This document shows, in pieces, positions 9,111 to 17,009 of a stretch of 43,073 bases of DNA. The stretch covers positions 1 through 43,073 of the forward strand of contig SVGI01000007.1 in the NCBI GenBank assembly GCA_015056385.1. The letters run 5' to 3'. A model generated the notes under the pieces. The model saw only the letters and a program-made list of their open reading frames with translations, did not search any database and was not told the origin of the DNA. Numbering within the stretch: position 1 is the first letter of the stretch; the number at the start of each line of letters is the position of its first letter. The DNA is from Clostridiales bacterium (GTDB lineage Bacteria > Bacillota > Clostridia > HGM11327). A program made the position numbers and the translations under genes.

Positions 9111-11153
9111 ATGACAAGACAGGATGTGCTGAACTCAATGTTTCAGCAGCCGGCGAAGAACGAGGATTTCTTTTATCTTGTTCAGCAATCAGCCGTAAAA
9201 CATAAAGAGCTTGTACAGGATCCGATTTATAATGCAATATGGGATTTTGCAATAAGTCCCGAGGGAAGAATTTTCTTTTCTGCATGCGGTGAATGTCAAA
9301 ATGCCATATATGTAAAATTGTACGAGTATTTACCTGAAAGTGAGGAATTTCTTTGCCATTTTGCGTTGAATGATAAGGTTATACAGCACGACAGGGCAAT
9401 TCGCCCCAGTAAATTCCATACCGGTATTACCTTTATGCCGGACGGAAAAATGATTATGATTACCCATACCACAGCCAAATCTCACCTTCATCCCGATTGG
9501 CTTCCCAGGGTATATGCGGACCATCAGTTTGAGGCTTATCAGGGCTCAAACCTTCTCATTTACGACCCCAATACAGGCGAATTCAATGATTGCGGCATAA
9601 TGTCCCAATACGAAACCCTTTACGGTGGCGTGTATAATCATCATAATAATACCTATTATGCCTGCGGAATGCTTAAGGGCCATTTGTACGCATGTAATCT
9701 TACGGATATGTCCGTAAGGGATTACGGTCAGGTATCAGACGGACCCACCTGGAAATTTTACGTAGGTATAGACGGTAACGTTTATAGCGCAACCTATTCA
9801 GGCATACTCTTTATGATAGATAAGGATACAGGTGAGGTAACCTTCCTTCACGGCCTGCGTGTACCCACAAACCGCCCCTGCCAGCATATAACAGAGTATA
9901 AGAAGGACGGCACGCTGTTCTTCACACCCTCATATACAGTACCGCTTATGTGCAGCTATAATCCTGCAACAAAGGAATATAAAACGTATCCCAATGCAAT
10001 GCCTAAAAACCTTCCGGATGACTGCGCTTCTATACAGGGTATGGCGTTTGACTCAAAGGGACGTCTGTGGTATTCCTTGATGCAAAAGGCAAACGGCTGC
10101 AGACTTGCGATGTGGGATATATTTAACGGCGGTGAACCAATAGATTACGGCCAGGTAGGTACTCTTGCTACAAAGGGTATAGTATGCTCAACGGAGCTTT
10201 TGATTTACGACGATATAATTTATATTGCAGACTCAAACCATAATGACGACCCTGTTGGCGTTGTTGTTGTAGATATAAATAAGCTTGACGACGACTTTCT
10301 TAAGGACCCCTCTGGCAGAGAGAAGATCGTGGACTTCATTTGCTATAATACAGTAGAAAACGGCCGTGAAATGTGGCCCTACGGTAATATGGATGCTGTT
10401 ATCGAACGATGGATAGATAAGGTGCTTAAGGATGCCAATGATCCCCGCATCCGTACGGATGATAATGATGCATATTGCCCGTACCCGCCTGTTGCCGCAA
10501 ATGTTTTTTGGCATAAAATCGGAGAAAACAATACTCGTGTAAGACATATCGAATGGGCGGATAACGAAACTGTTACGGGTATAATAGGTAACGATAAGTT
10601 ATATAGCTTTACTATAAAAAATAACAAAATTGAACAGTTGATAGAAAACACCGGTGATAACGATATCCCGTCCTTACTGAAGACGTCTATACCTGAGGAA
10701 TTAAAGCTTCCCACTCATCCCGGCAGAAGATATCTTTCCAAGGCGGAATGTAGCGTAAAAATGGCAGACGGTACTGTTATTGTTGGCACCCACGACGGTA
10801 TGCTTGCAAGAATAAAGGACGGCAAGGTGTATTCTCTCGGTATGGTGGTTACCTGCGGAGGAGTACACTGCCTTTGCACAGATTCAACGGGTACAACGGT
10901 TTACGGCGTTGCAGGCTACGAGCTTGGCCTTGGATGTGTGTTTAAGTATGACGGTGAAAACGGGCTCAAGCTGCTTGGTATGTGCAAGGTTGCCCCTGCA
11001 TTCAGCGGCGATGGTGATGATGTTTATTGGTTCTATGTAACACAGCCTGTGGTTTGTGCGGTAAGCCCCGATAATACCAGGCTTGCCATCGGCACTGCGG
11101 ACAGAATGGGTGGAGTAGGTATATACTCACTTATTCCTCCGGAAGCAAAATAA
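9111..11153 (+). CDS. Beta-propeller-like protein of unknown function, copy 1
   Basis: I do not recognise a named family. The 680-residue protein has no signal peptide or membrane segment, so it should be cytoplasmic. It contains repeated blade-like strands of the type 'pDGk.yf.../D..tGe', for example SPEGRIFFSA, MPDGKMIMIT, DSKGRLWYSL and SPDNTRLAIGT, pointing to one or two beta-propellers. A histidine-rich central block is nearly identical in the second copy: KVIQHDRAIRPSKFHT (about residue 95), HTTA, DHQFEAYQGSN, GQVSDGP and VPTNRP. Such fixed histidines suggest a metal or active site and an enzyme rather than a scaffold; carbohydrate lyases and lactonases use this fold, but nothing here proves either. 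AAAGGGTG precedes the ATG. It is the first gene of a unit with the UroD-like gene and copy 2. Confidence 0.8.
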   Translation: MTRQDVLNSMFQQPAKNEDFFYLVQQSAVKHKELVQDPIYNAIWDFAISPEGRIFFSACGECQNAIYVKLYEYLPESEEFLCHFALNDKVIQHDRAIRPSKFHTGITFMPDGKMIMITHTTAKSHLHPDWLPRVYADHQFEAYQGSNLLIYDPNTGEFNDCGIMSQYETLYGGVYNHHNNTYYACGMLKGHLYACNLTDMSVRDYGQVSDGPTWKFYVGIDGNVYSATYSGILFMIDKDTGEVTFLHGLRVPTNRPCQHITEYKKDGTLFFTPSYTVPLMCSYNPATKEYKTYPNAMPKNLPDDCASIQGMAFDSKGRLWYSLMQKANGCRLAMWDIFNGGEPIDYGQVGTLATKGIVCSTELLIYDDIIYIADSNHNDDPVGVVVVDINKLDDDFLKDPSGREKIVDFICYNTVENGREMWPYGNMDAVIERWIDKVLKDANDPRIRTDDNDAYCPYPPVAANVFWHKIGENNTRVRHIEWADNETVTGIIGNDKLYSFTIKNNKIEQLIENTGDNDIPSLLKTSIPEELKLPTHPGRRYLSKAECSVKMADGTVIVGTHDGMLARIKDGKVYSLGMVVTCGGVHCLCTDSTGTTVYGVAGYELGLGCVFKYDGENGLKLLGMCKVAPAFSGDGDDVYWFYVTQPVVCAVSPDNTRLAIGTADRMGGVGIYSLIPPEAK

Positions 11154-11160
11154 GTAGACG

Positions 11161-11255
11161 GGTTTTGTGGCTTTCGCCACGGTCGCTGCGGCGATTTGCC
11201 ACGCAAAACCAACCCCAATTCCCCAAGAAAGGAAGGCTTTCCACAAACGAAAGCC
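11161..11255 (+). other. Folded intergenic element before the UroD-like gene
   Basis: The gap between the first two cassette genes is packed with inverted repeats and is more GC-rich than its surroundings. GGTTTTG (11161-11167) pairs with CAAAACC (11204-11210) and encloses GTGGC-TTTC-GCCAC (11167-11180) and TCGC-TGCG-GCGA (11183-11194). A second GCCAC (11198-11202) can compete for GTGGC. Farther on, GGCTTTC (11235-11241) and GAAAGCC (11249-11255) form a hairpin lying exactly between an AAAGGA ribosome binding site (11228-11233) and an ATG at 11256. It may be a regulatory RNA, a REP-like palindrome or an mRNA processing site. Confidence 0.55.
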
Positions 11256-11267
11256 ATGGTTATTATT

Positions 11268-12221
11268 ATGACTCACCGTGAAAAAATGATACGCGCTCTT
11301 GAGCGCAAGCCTATAACAGGTCTTGTGCCTCATATCGAGCTGGTTTTCTTTCTTACAATGGAGGCCTTTGGTTCCCCTCACATATCTCACCGTAGCTTTA
11401 ACCAGTGGGATCAGATGAGTGAAACAGAAAGAAATCTTTACAGAAACGATCATGCTGATCAGTACATAAAAATCTGTGAAAAATACGATCAGTCTGCGGC
11501 CTTCTTTCATCCGAATCCCTGGACCAATGATGAGATTATACGGTTGATGGAAATTTTTAGGGAAAAAACAGGGGACGAGTATTTTACAATGCTCCACGGA
11601 GATGCCACCTATTCCATACCGGACGGCAACAGCATGTATGATTTTTCGTATGCCCTGATAGATACACCTGAAAAGGTAAAGGACGATGCTCAAAAAATGG
11701 TGGACAGCGCTCTTGAGCAGGCATTGTGGCTCAAACAATACGGCCTTCTCGACGGATTTGCCCTTTGCTCCGACTATTGTCTTAATACAGGCCCTTTTTT
11801 AAGCCCTGATCAGTTTGGTGAATTTGTATATCCTTATCTTAAGGAGCTTATTGCAGGATACAGAGAAATGGGATATTACACCATAAAGCATACAGACGGC
11901 AACATAATGCCTATACTCGATTACCTTGTTGACGCCAATCCTCATGCTCTTCACTCAATCGACCCTCAGGCAGGTGTAGATATTAAGGAGGTAAAGGCTC
12001 TTGTCGGTGATAGAGTTTGTCTTATCGGTAACGTCAACTGTGGCTTGTTGCAGACAGGTACAGACGAAGAGGTTATTGAAAACTGTAAATACGCACTTAA
12101 GCACGGTATGCCCGGATACGGATATATATATTCAACATCCAACTGCATATATACAGGTATGGATCTTAAGCGTTATGAATTGATGCTTGAGGTACGTAAG
12201 CAGTACGGTATTTACGAATAA
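11268..12221 (+). CDS. Uroporphyrinogen decarboxylase (URO-D) family protein, not a haem enzyme by context
   Basis: The N-terminus THREKMIRALERK and the later blocks KHTDGNIMPILDYL, SIDPQAG, IGNVNCGLLQTGT and STSNCIYTGMDLKRYELM place this 317-residue protein in the URO-D/MtaA/CmuA superfamily of TIM-barrel proteins. MtaA-type methyltransferases bind zinc through His-X-Cys and a later Cys. Here the first site is His208-Thr-Asp210, with Cys258 and Cys293 farther on, so the classical zinc site is altered. No corrinoid protein or haem genes are nearby, so methyl transfer and haem synthesis are both unsupported. It lies between two paralogous propeller genes and probably acts with them. ATG 11268 matches the family start; ATG 11256 is possible and directly follows a hairpin. 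Confidence 0.85.
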   Translation: MTHREKMIRALERKPITGLVPHIELVFFLTMEAFGSPHISHRSFNQWDQMSETERNLYRNDHADQYIKICEKYDQSAAFFHPNPWTNDEIIRLMEIFREKTGDEYFTMLHGDATYSIPDGNSMYDFSYALIDTPEKVKDDAQKMVDSALEQALWLKQYGLLDGFALCSDYCLNTGPFLSPDQFGEFVYPYLKELIAGYREMGYYTIKHTDGNIMPILDYLVDANPHALHSIDPQAGVDIKEVKALVGDRVCLIGNVNCGLLQTGTDEEVIENCKYALKHGMPGYGYIYSTSNCIYTGMDLKRYELMLEVRKQYGIYE

Positions 12222-12235
12222 ATGAGGATAAAACT

Positions 12236-14338
12236 ATGAGTAATATTTTCACCAAAGAAGAAATTGTCAAAAGAATTTGCAATAAAATGGAGGCGCAGCC
12301 ACCTGAATTCTTTTATACTGTCCCTAAGGAAGCGCAGACTCACAGCATACTCACAGCCGAACCTATGCACAATGCAATTTGGGATATGAACGTCAGGGAA
12401 GACGGACGTGTTTTTATTGCTGTTTGCGGAGAGGTAATGTTTGACGTATACGTTAAGCTTTACGAATATGTTTATGAAAAAAATGAATTCAGGCATATTT
12501 TTGATTTTAACCACAAGGTAATACAGCACGATAGAGCCATACGTCCAAGTAAATTTCACACCTCAATTTCATTTCTTCCGGACGGAAAGCTTATAATGTC
12601 AACTCATACCACTGCACGTGCCTCGGGCCACCCTGCTTGGTTGCCCCGTTCCTTTGCAAACCACCAGTTTGAGGGGTACCAGGGCTCAAACGTTGTAATA
12701 TGCGACCCCGATACGGGCTTTTTCCGTAATCTCGGTATTCTTGCTCAGGCAGAAACAATATACGGCGGTGTATATAATCCTCATAATAACCATTTTTACG
12801 GTGTAGGTATGTTCAAGGGGAATCTTTACGACTGCGACCTGGATACTTTAGGGGTTGTAAACAGGGGCCAGGTATCAGACGGACCTATATGGAAGCTTGT
12901 CGTAGGTAAGGATACAAACGTATATTCAGCCACGTTCTCAGGCGTATTATTCAGAATACTTTCCGAAACGGGTGAGGTTGAATATTTCGAGGATTACAGA
13001 GTTCCCACAAACAGGCCTAATCAGCATATTCCTCAACTTGAGGACGGAACAATGCTGTTTACCCCCTCATATTCAACAGCTGAATTTTGTACGTTTAACC
13101 CCTTAACAGGTGAATATAAGAGATACCCTTCAGGAATGCCTAAAACCCTTCCGTGGGATTGCGGCGGTGTTCTCGGTGCTGATTTTGACAGCAAGGGTTG
13201 CCTTTGGTATGCAATAAAGCAGAGGTATACTCCCGGCAGCAGGCTTGTAAAATGGGATATCTTCAACGGTGGAGAGCCTGTGGATATAGGTGTAATCGGT
13301 CATCCGGACGTCAGAACGGATTACTGTACGTCAGAGCTTATAATCCATGACGATATAATCTATATTGCAGACTCAAATCACGGTGAGGATCCGGTAGGTA
13401 TAGTTGCAGTTGATATCAGAAAGATTACTCAAAAGGCACTTTCCTCAAAAAGAGATCTTACAAAGGATTTCGATTTCTACACAGGCGTAGCAAACGGAGG
13501 GGATATGTGGCCTCACGGGGACTATGCAAAGCGCCTGGAAGAATATATAGATGCTGCTTACAACGGCCAGGATTTTAACGTGGCAGAGCACGACGAATTT
13601 GAAATTGTCGCTCCCTATGAATTTGAAAGCGCAGTTATACTGTGGCCGAGAATTGGCGTTGAAAATACCAAAGTTATAGATATGGCTTGGATAGATAACG
13701 AAACGATAGAGGCTGTATGTACAGGTGAAAAAACCTTTATCGTACGTATAAAGAACGGTAAGCTTGAAAAAATCACCCAATCTAACAGAGATGGCGCAAT
13801 GCGAAGCGCTCTTCACGCCAAGATTCCTGAGGGTCTTGTATTCCCATGCCATCCCGGAAGGCAGTATTTGTCCCATCCCGAATCAAGCGTAAAAATGGCA
13901 GACGGCAGTATTATTGCCGGCTCTTACGACGGTATGCTTTCCCGTATAAAGGACGGTAAGGTATATTCACTCGGTATGGTTGTTACCTGCGGCGGAATAC
14001 ACAGTATGTGTGTCGATAGCACAGGCACGAAGGTATACGGCGTTGCAGGCTACAGCGAGGCGTTGGGTACTGTATTTACCTACGATGATGAAAACGGAAT
14101 TGTTATACAGGGAATGTGCGGTATAGGCGGCGAGGAGGATCCGGACAGGGAGGCTGCAGCTGTTTACGAGCAGATAGACGTTGAAAACGTTGGATATACA
14201 GATAATCCCAACAAAAACAGATACTTCGTTTTCTACGCAACACAGCCCATATCCTGCGCAATAAGCCCTGATGATAAATACCTTGCCATAGGCACTGCAG
14301 ATAAGCTTGGCGGTGTAGGCATTTACAAGCTTAAATAA
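12236..14338 (+). CDS. Beta-propeller-like protein of unknown function, copy 2
   Basis: Paralogue of the protein at 9111-11153 over nearly its whole 700 residues, again without signal peptide or membrane segment. The same blocks recur in the same order: NAIWD near residue 48, KVIQHDRAIRPSKFHT, THTTAR, NHQFEGYQGSN, ETIYGGVYN, GQVSDGP, VPTNRP, WDIFNGGEP, IIYIADSNH.EDPVG, HPGR.YLS, SSVKMADG, YDGMLSRIKDGKVYSLGM and VVTCGG. Copy 2 carries an insertion of about 20 residues before the last blade (after GIGGEEDPDREAA). Nucleotide divergence is considerable, so the duplication is old and both copies are kept under selection. This suggests two related but non-identical substrates or a heteromer. GAGGA is eight bases before the ATG, and the gap after the UroD-like gene is 14 bases. 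Confidence 0.8.
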   Translation: MSNIFTKEEIVKRICNKMEAQPPEFFYTVPKEAQTHSILTAEPMHNAIWDMNVREDGRVFIAVCGEVMFDVYVKLYEYVYEKNEFRHIFDFNHKVIQHDRAIRPSKFHTSISFLPDGKLIMSTHTTARASGHPAWLPRSFANHQFEGYQGSNVVICDPDTGFFRNLGILAQAETIYGGVYNPHNNHFYGVGMFKGNLYDCDLDTLGVVNRGQVSDGPIWKLVVGKDTNVYSATFSGVLFRILSETGEVEYFEDYRVPTNRPNQHIPQLEDGTMLFTPSYSTAEFCTFNPLTGEYKRYPSGMPKTLPWDCGGVLGADFDSKGCLWYAIKQRYTPGSRLVKWDIFNGGEPVDIGVIGHPDVRTDYCTSELIIHDDIIYIADSNHGEDPVGIVAVDIRKITQKALSSKRDLTKDFDFYTGVANGGDMWPHGDYAKRLEEYIDAAYNGQDFNVAEHDEFEIVAPYEFESAVILWPRIGVENTKVIDMAWIDNETIEAVCTGEKTFIVRIKNGKLEKITQSNRDGAMRSALHAKIPEGLVFPCHPGRQYLSHPESSVKMADGSIIAGSYDGMLSRIKDGKVYSLGMVVTCGGIHSMCVDSTGTKVYGVAGYSEALGTVFTYDDENGIVIQGMCGIGGEEDPDREAAAVYEQIDVENVGYTDNPNKNRYFVFYATQPISCAISPDDKYLAIGTADKLGGVGIYKLK

Positions 14339-14385
14339 GTAAAAACGAAAACTCAGCCTTATTGCTGTGTGTCTGTAAAATATTT

Positions 14386-14422
14386 AACGGAGCGCATCTG
14401 AACAGATACGCTCCGTTTTTTA
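14386..14422 (+). terminator. Terminator of the propeller/UroD cassette
   Basis: ACGGAGCG and CGCTCCGT (ending near 14416) form an 8-bp stem extended past one mismatch by ATCTG/CAGAT, followed by TTTTTT. This closes the unit that starts at the 9017-9045 promoter. Confidence 0.88.
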
Positions 14423-14441
14423 TGTTAAAGTATTCGATAGG

Positions 14442-14567
14442 GGAGTCTTGGCTCTCTCTTTGGGAGAACTGTTACCGCAGGTGGCTGAGAAGGTCTTACA
14501 ACCGGTTTTGGAGTGTGTCATACGTCCATATCCTGAGGCTCAAAATGCTGAAAACAGTCTGCTTTGA
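14442..14567 (+). pseudogene. Possible gene remnant in a 325-base gap
   Basis: The stretch 14339-14663 has no convincing complete gene. After the terminator, the frame starting at 14442 stays open to TGA 14565-14567 and reads like ordinary protein: LSLGELLPQVAEKVLQ, then PVLECVIRPYPEAQ. It lacks a start codon and ribosome binding site, so it may be the tail of a deleted gene. I do not recognise the family. A second frame is also open across this region (from 14362), but it begins upstream of the terminator and is rich in Trp, Arg and Cys, so it is unlikely to be coding. Confidence 0.25.
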
Positions 14568-14663
14568 TAATTTGTTTTACAAAAAGTACAACATCATATG
14601 TGATATTATGAACGGTGTATAGAGGTATGCTCATAATCAGTTTGGTAAATCGGGATTAACTTG

Positions 14664-15170
14664 TTAAAAGATTTCTATACGCATTCTTGTATAATATATC
14701 TCATTGATGGCTGATGCTGTTGCCACGGAACATACTATCGCAGAGCTATATATTGGGTCAATAAAACTGAATGTCAAAGGAAAAAGAAACAGTAAGAAAC
14801 CCGTAACTTTGTTCAAGGAGGTATGTAGGGACATCCATTTCTTGTTACAAATCAATCCCCAAACAACATTCCCTGTTTTGATTATTGCTATAACAGCAAC
14901 CCAAACCCACAACCAAGTAGGAAGTTGTATCAACGGTAGAATTTTCACCGAACACACTGCTACAAATACAATATCAGCAACGGTATCTAATCTTGCCCCC
15001 AATTTGCTAATGGTCTTTGTCTTTCTTGCGATTGTTCCATCTACCATATCTGTAATTCCACAAAGCAGGTATATACTATAAAAAGTGATGGAAAACACAG
15101 GGCATGGTAACAGACAAATGCTACATAAAATTCTGCTGATGGTTATTGTGTTTGCGATGTGTTTTCTCAT
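14664..15170 (-). CDS. CDP-alcohol phosphatidyltransferase family membrane enzyme
   Basis: Integral membrane enzyme that transfers a phosphatidyl group from CDP-diacylglycerol to an alcohol such as glycerol-3-phosphate, serine or inositol. The complete family motif D-x2-D-G-x2-A-R-x8-G-x3-D-x3-D begins at DMVDGTIAR near residue 41. Around it are about five hydrophobic segments, for example TFYSIYLLCGI, WLWVWVAVIAII and VTGFLLFLFPLTF. At 168 residues it is slightly shorter than PgsA. The start has only a weak GGCAGG site upstream. The alcohol acceptor cannot be told. The gene stands alone and differs in base composition from its neighbours: the tetranucleotide ACGT, very common elsewhere here, is absent from it, so recent transfer is possible. 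Confidence 0.85.
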   Translation of the reverse strand: MRKHIANTITISRILCSICLLPCPVFSITFYSIYLLCGITDMVDGTIARKTKTISKLGARLDTVADIVFVAVCSVKILPLIQLPTWLWVWVAVIAIIKTGNVVWGLICNKKWMSLHTSLNKVTGFLLFLFPLTFSFIDPIYSSAIVCSVATASAINEIYYTRMRIEIF

Positions 15171-15243
15171 CTATTTACCTGCCAATTTCGGTTTATCGAT
15201 TTATTTATTTTATTTATTCTATCATATAGCTATAATTACAGAT

Positions 15244-15283
15244 AGTAAAAGACCCGGCAGTGTGCTCTGTCGGGACTTTTACT
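15244..15283 (-). terminator. Terminator after the Spo0A-like gene
   Basis: AGTAAAAG-A-CCCGGCAG and CTGTCGGG-A-CTTTTACT form a near-perfect stem with a 6-base loop. The T-run needed for termination lies inside the 3' arm (CTTTTACT). It follows the minus-strand gene ending at 15300 and shields the phosphatidyltransferase gene from read-through. Confidence 0.7.
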
Positions 15284-15299
15284 GTTTCTATACGTTATG

Positions 15300-16064
15300 T
15301 TATTTCCCTTTTGATTTTTCCTTTATTTTTGCAGAAATCATTGCTTCAGATATGCGGTATATAAACTGTAGGTTAGATGGCTTGCCCTTTTCCTCGCTTA
15401 CTGTAAATCCAAACATCTCCTCAAGCTTGTCCAGATTACCCTCTGTCCAGGTTTTTTCAATAGCGGTTCTGATTGAGCGCTCCACAGCCGCAGGTGTTGT
15501 TGCGTACCTTGACGATATGGTGGTGTAAAGCTCAATGGCAGATTTCTGTGTATTGCTTGCAGATACAATTCTAACAGCCTCGGCAATATACGCCGTACCC
15601 TTGTGATTGCTTACAAACCCCATAGAAACAAGAACCTCTGTAATATCATGGAGGGGCTTTGTAAGCAAAAGCCTGTCTTCAGAATCGTTATTGGGAGAAA
15701 ATTTATTAACAGAGGAAAGTACGTTTATAAACTCACCGATTTTGAAGGGCTTCTGGAAGAAATAATCCGCACCCTGTGAAGAAAGAGAGTCCATAAATGA
15801 AGAATCGCTGATGGGTATAAGCACAACGGTAATGATTTTATCCGATATATCCTTAAAGGCCTTTATTATTTCAACAGTTTTTGTGTAATCCGTTGAATGG
15901 TCTATTACGGCTATGTCCGGTATAAAAAACGAGCAAACCTCACCTATTTCTGCAACAGAATTTATCCTTGCAGAAATAGAAATATCACTTTTGTTAAAGG
16001 ATATAAAGTTTGATATCGTGTTGAAAACATTGTCGTTTTGTATTACAAAAAATACGTCGGTCAT
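15300..16064 (-). CDS. Spo0A-like response regulator with a degenerate receiver domain
   Basis: Residues about 137-250 match the Spo0A DNA-binding domain closely: ITEVLVSMGFVSNHKGTAYI, AEAVRIV, TTPAAVERSIRTAIEKTW, TEGNLD, MFGFTVSEEKGKPSN. That domain binds 0A boxes. The first 120 residues are receiver-like, ending in GADYFFQKPFKIGEF with the conserved Lys105, and Asp55 in AVIDHS is the likely phosphoacceptor. The usual N-terminal acidic pair reads QND, with one acid left, and the switch Thr/Ser is replaced by Ile83. Control by ordinary phosphorelay is therefore doubtful. It may be a divergent Spo0A or a second, phosphorylation-independent paralogue; spoIVB, the usual spo0A neighbour, is absent. 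It is the second gene after the phosphatase, with an 18-base gap and AGGA before the ATG. Confidence 0.82.
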   Translation of the reverse strand: MTDVFFVIQNDNVFNTISNFISFNKSDISISARINSVAEIGEVCSFFIPDIAVIDHSTDYTKTVEIIKAFKDISDKIITVVLIPISDSSFMDSLSSQGADYFFQKPFKIGEFINVLSSVNKFSPNNDSEDRLLLTKPLHDITEVLVSMGFVSNHKGTAYIAEAVRIVSASNTQKSAIELYTTISSRYATTPAAVERSIRTAIEKTWTEGNLDKLEEMFGFTVSEEKGKPSNLQFIYRISEAMISAKIKEKSKGK

Positions 16065-16082
16065 ATATCTGTCCTGTATTCG

Positions 16083-16883
16083 TTATCTTATAATATCCGA
16101 TATATCGGCTTTTCTTAATCCTATGGTGTTAATAAGGGTGTCTACTTCATTAAAACAGCACAAAAGATTTTGCGGAGAATGGGCATCTGCACCGAATAAT
16201 ACGGGGATATCCATATCCCTTACCATACCGAGAAGATGGCGTGGCGGGTATAAAACATCTCTACCTCTGCTCATGGCACCGGTATTTATTTCCAGAAAAA
16301 TACCAAGCCTTTTTACCTCCTTAAGGGCATTGTAAAGTTCGTCTGTAAAAACCTTATCAGACTCATCGTAATATTTGAAGTCTACGTTACGCCTTGATAT
16401 AAGGTCTATATGTGCCGCGATTTGGGGCCTTAACGAATTAAGCATATTACGGTATTTTTCAAAATACGTACGTACAAATTTGTGTGAATCTCCCTTGAAT
16501 TCACTTTCAAAAAGGATATCCACCTCACTCTGGCTTGCATCCACAGTAGCCTTATCAGGGGCAAGGTAATGTACTGCGCCTATTACGTAATCAAATGCGG
16601 ATAAATCGTATCCGCAGGCAGAGGGTGCGTACAACTCATCGAAATAATCAAGCTCCAGCCCCATACGGATATTAAGGGAGCTGTATTCATTTTTAAGCTG
16701 TGAAATTGCGCAAATATACCCATCCAATTTACTCATAGGCATATTCCAGGATGAATCAAAGGGTACAGGGGCATGGTCTGAAAAGCCCAGGGTACTCATA
16801 CCGTTGGATATGGCGTATTTAACATATTCAACAGGCGCTGCAATACCGTCAGAAAAGGCTGTATGAGTATGAAAATTGTACAT
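16083..16883 (-). CDS. hisJ: Histidinol-phosphatase, HisJ/HisK (PHP) family
   Basis: PHP-domain metallophosphatase; the family removes phosphate from histidinol phosphate in histidine synthesis. Metal-binding motifs are seen in order: FHTHTAFSDG at residues 4-13, GFSDHAPVPFD, GLELDYF, VIGAVHYL, AAHIDLI, EINTGAMSRG and FGADAHSP. The ATG at 16881-16883 is chosen because AAAGGA lies six bases upstream and the promoter -10 at 16917-16922 rules out a longer start. Length 266 is normal. No other his genes are present, and it is cotranscribed with a Spo0A-like regulator. Its real substrate could therefore be another phosphate ester. Confidence 0.88.
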   Translation of the reverse strand: MYNFHTHTAFSDGIAAPVEYVKYAISNGMSTLGFSDHAPVPFDSSWNMPMSKLDGYICAISQLKNEYSSLNIRMGLELDYFDELYAPSACGYDLSAFDYVIGAVHYLAPDKATVDASQSEVDILFESEFKGDSHKFVRTYFEKYRNMLNSLRPQIAAHIDLISRRNVDFKYYDESDKVFTDELYNALKEVKRLGIFLEINTGAMSRGRDVLYPPRHLLGMVRDMDIPVLFGADAHSPQNLLCCFNEVDTLINTIGLRKADISDIIR

Positions 16884-16916
16884 ATTTATTCCTTTGAAAG
16901 CGCATATATTTAGACA

Positions 16917-16945
16917 ATTATAGTTCAAAGATATGAAAAAGGCAA
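16917..16945 (-). promoter_or_regulatory. Promoter of the hisJ/Spo0A-like operon
   Basis: On the minus strand, TTGCCT lies 17 bases before TATAAT (16917-16922). The -35 is a weak match and the -10 perfect. The predicted start near 16910 gives a leader of about 27 bases. Confidence 0.6.
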
Positions 16946-17009
16946 GGAAAAATTTGGTAATTACCTTTACTATTATAAATTATTAACGTGCTACAAACTA
17001 TGAAAATTA

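Noticed and set aside
11196-11267. Longer N-terminus for the UroD-like protein from TTG 11196
   Set aside because: The added residues are encoded by the folded intergenic element and do not resemble the family. The family start is at THREKM.
11268-12221. Assignment as haem uroporphyrinogen decarboxylase (hemE) or corrinoid methyltransferase
   Set aside because: The His-X-Cys zinc site is altered, and neither haem genes nor a corrinoid protein are in the neighbourhood.
14485-14490. CTGAGA, reminiscent of the TPP riboswitch core
   Set aside because: The other conserved segments of a THI box, such as the CTGATCTGG-like part, are absent, and no thiamine gene follows.
14362-14622. An 86-codon open frame after copy 2 of the propeller
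   Set aside because: It begins upstream of a strong terminator hairpin, has no ribosome binding site, and its composition (many Trp, Arg, Cys) is unlike real protein. The neighbouring frame looks more protein-like.
15085-15528. A plus-strand 147-codon frame opposite the Spo0A-like gene
   Set aside because: It spans a terminator hairpin and overlaps two well-supported minus-strand genes; it has no ribosome binding site.
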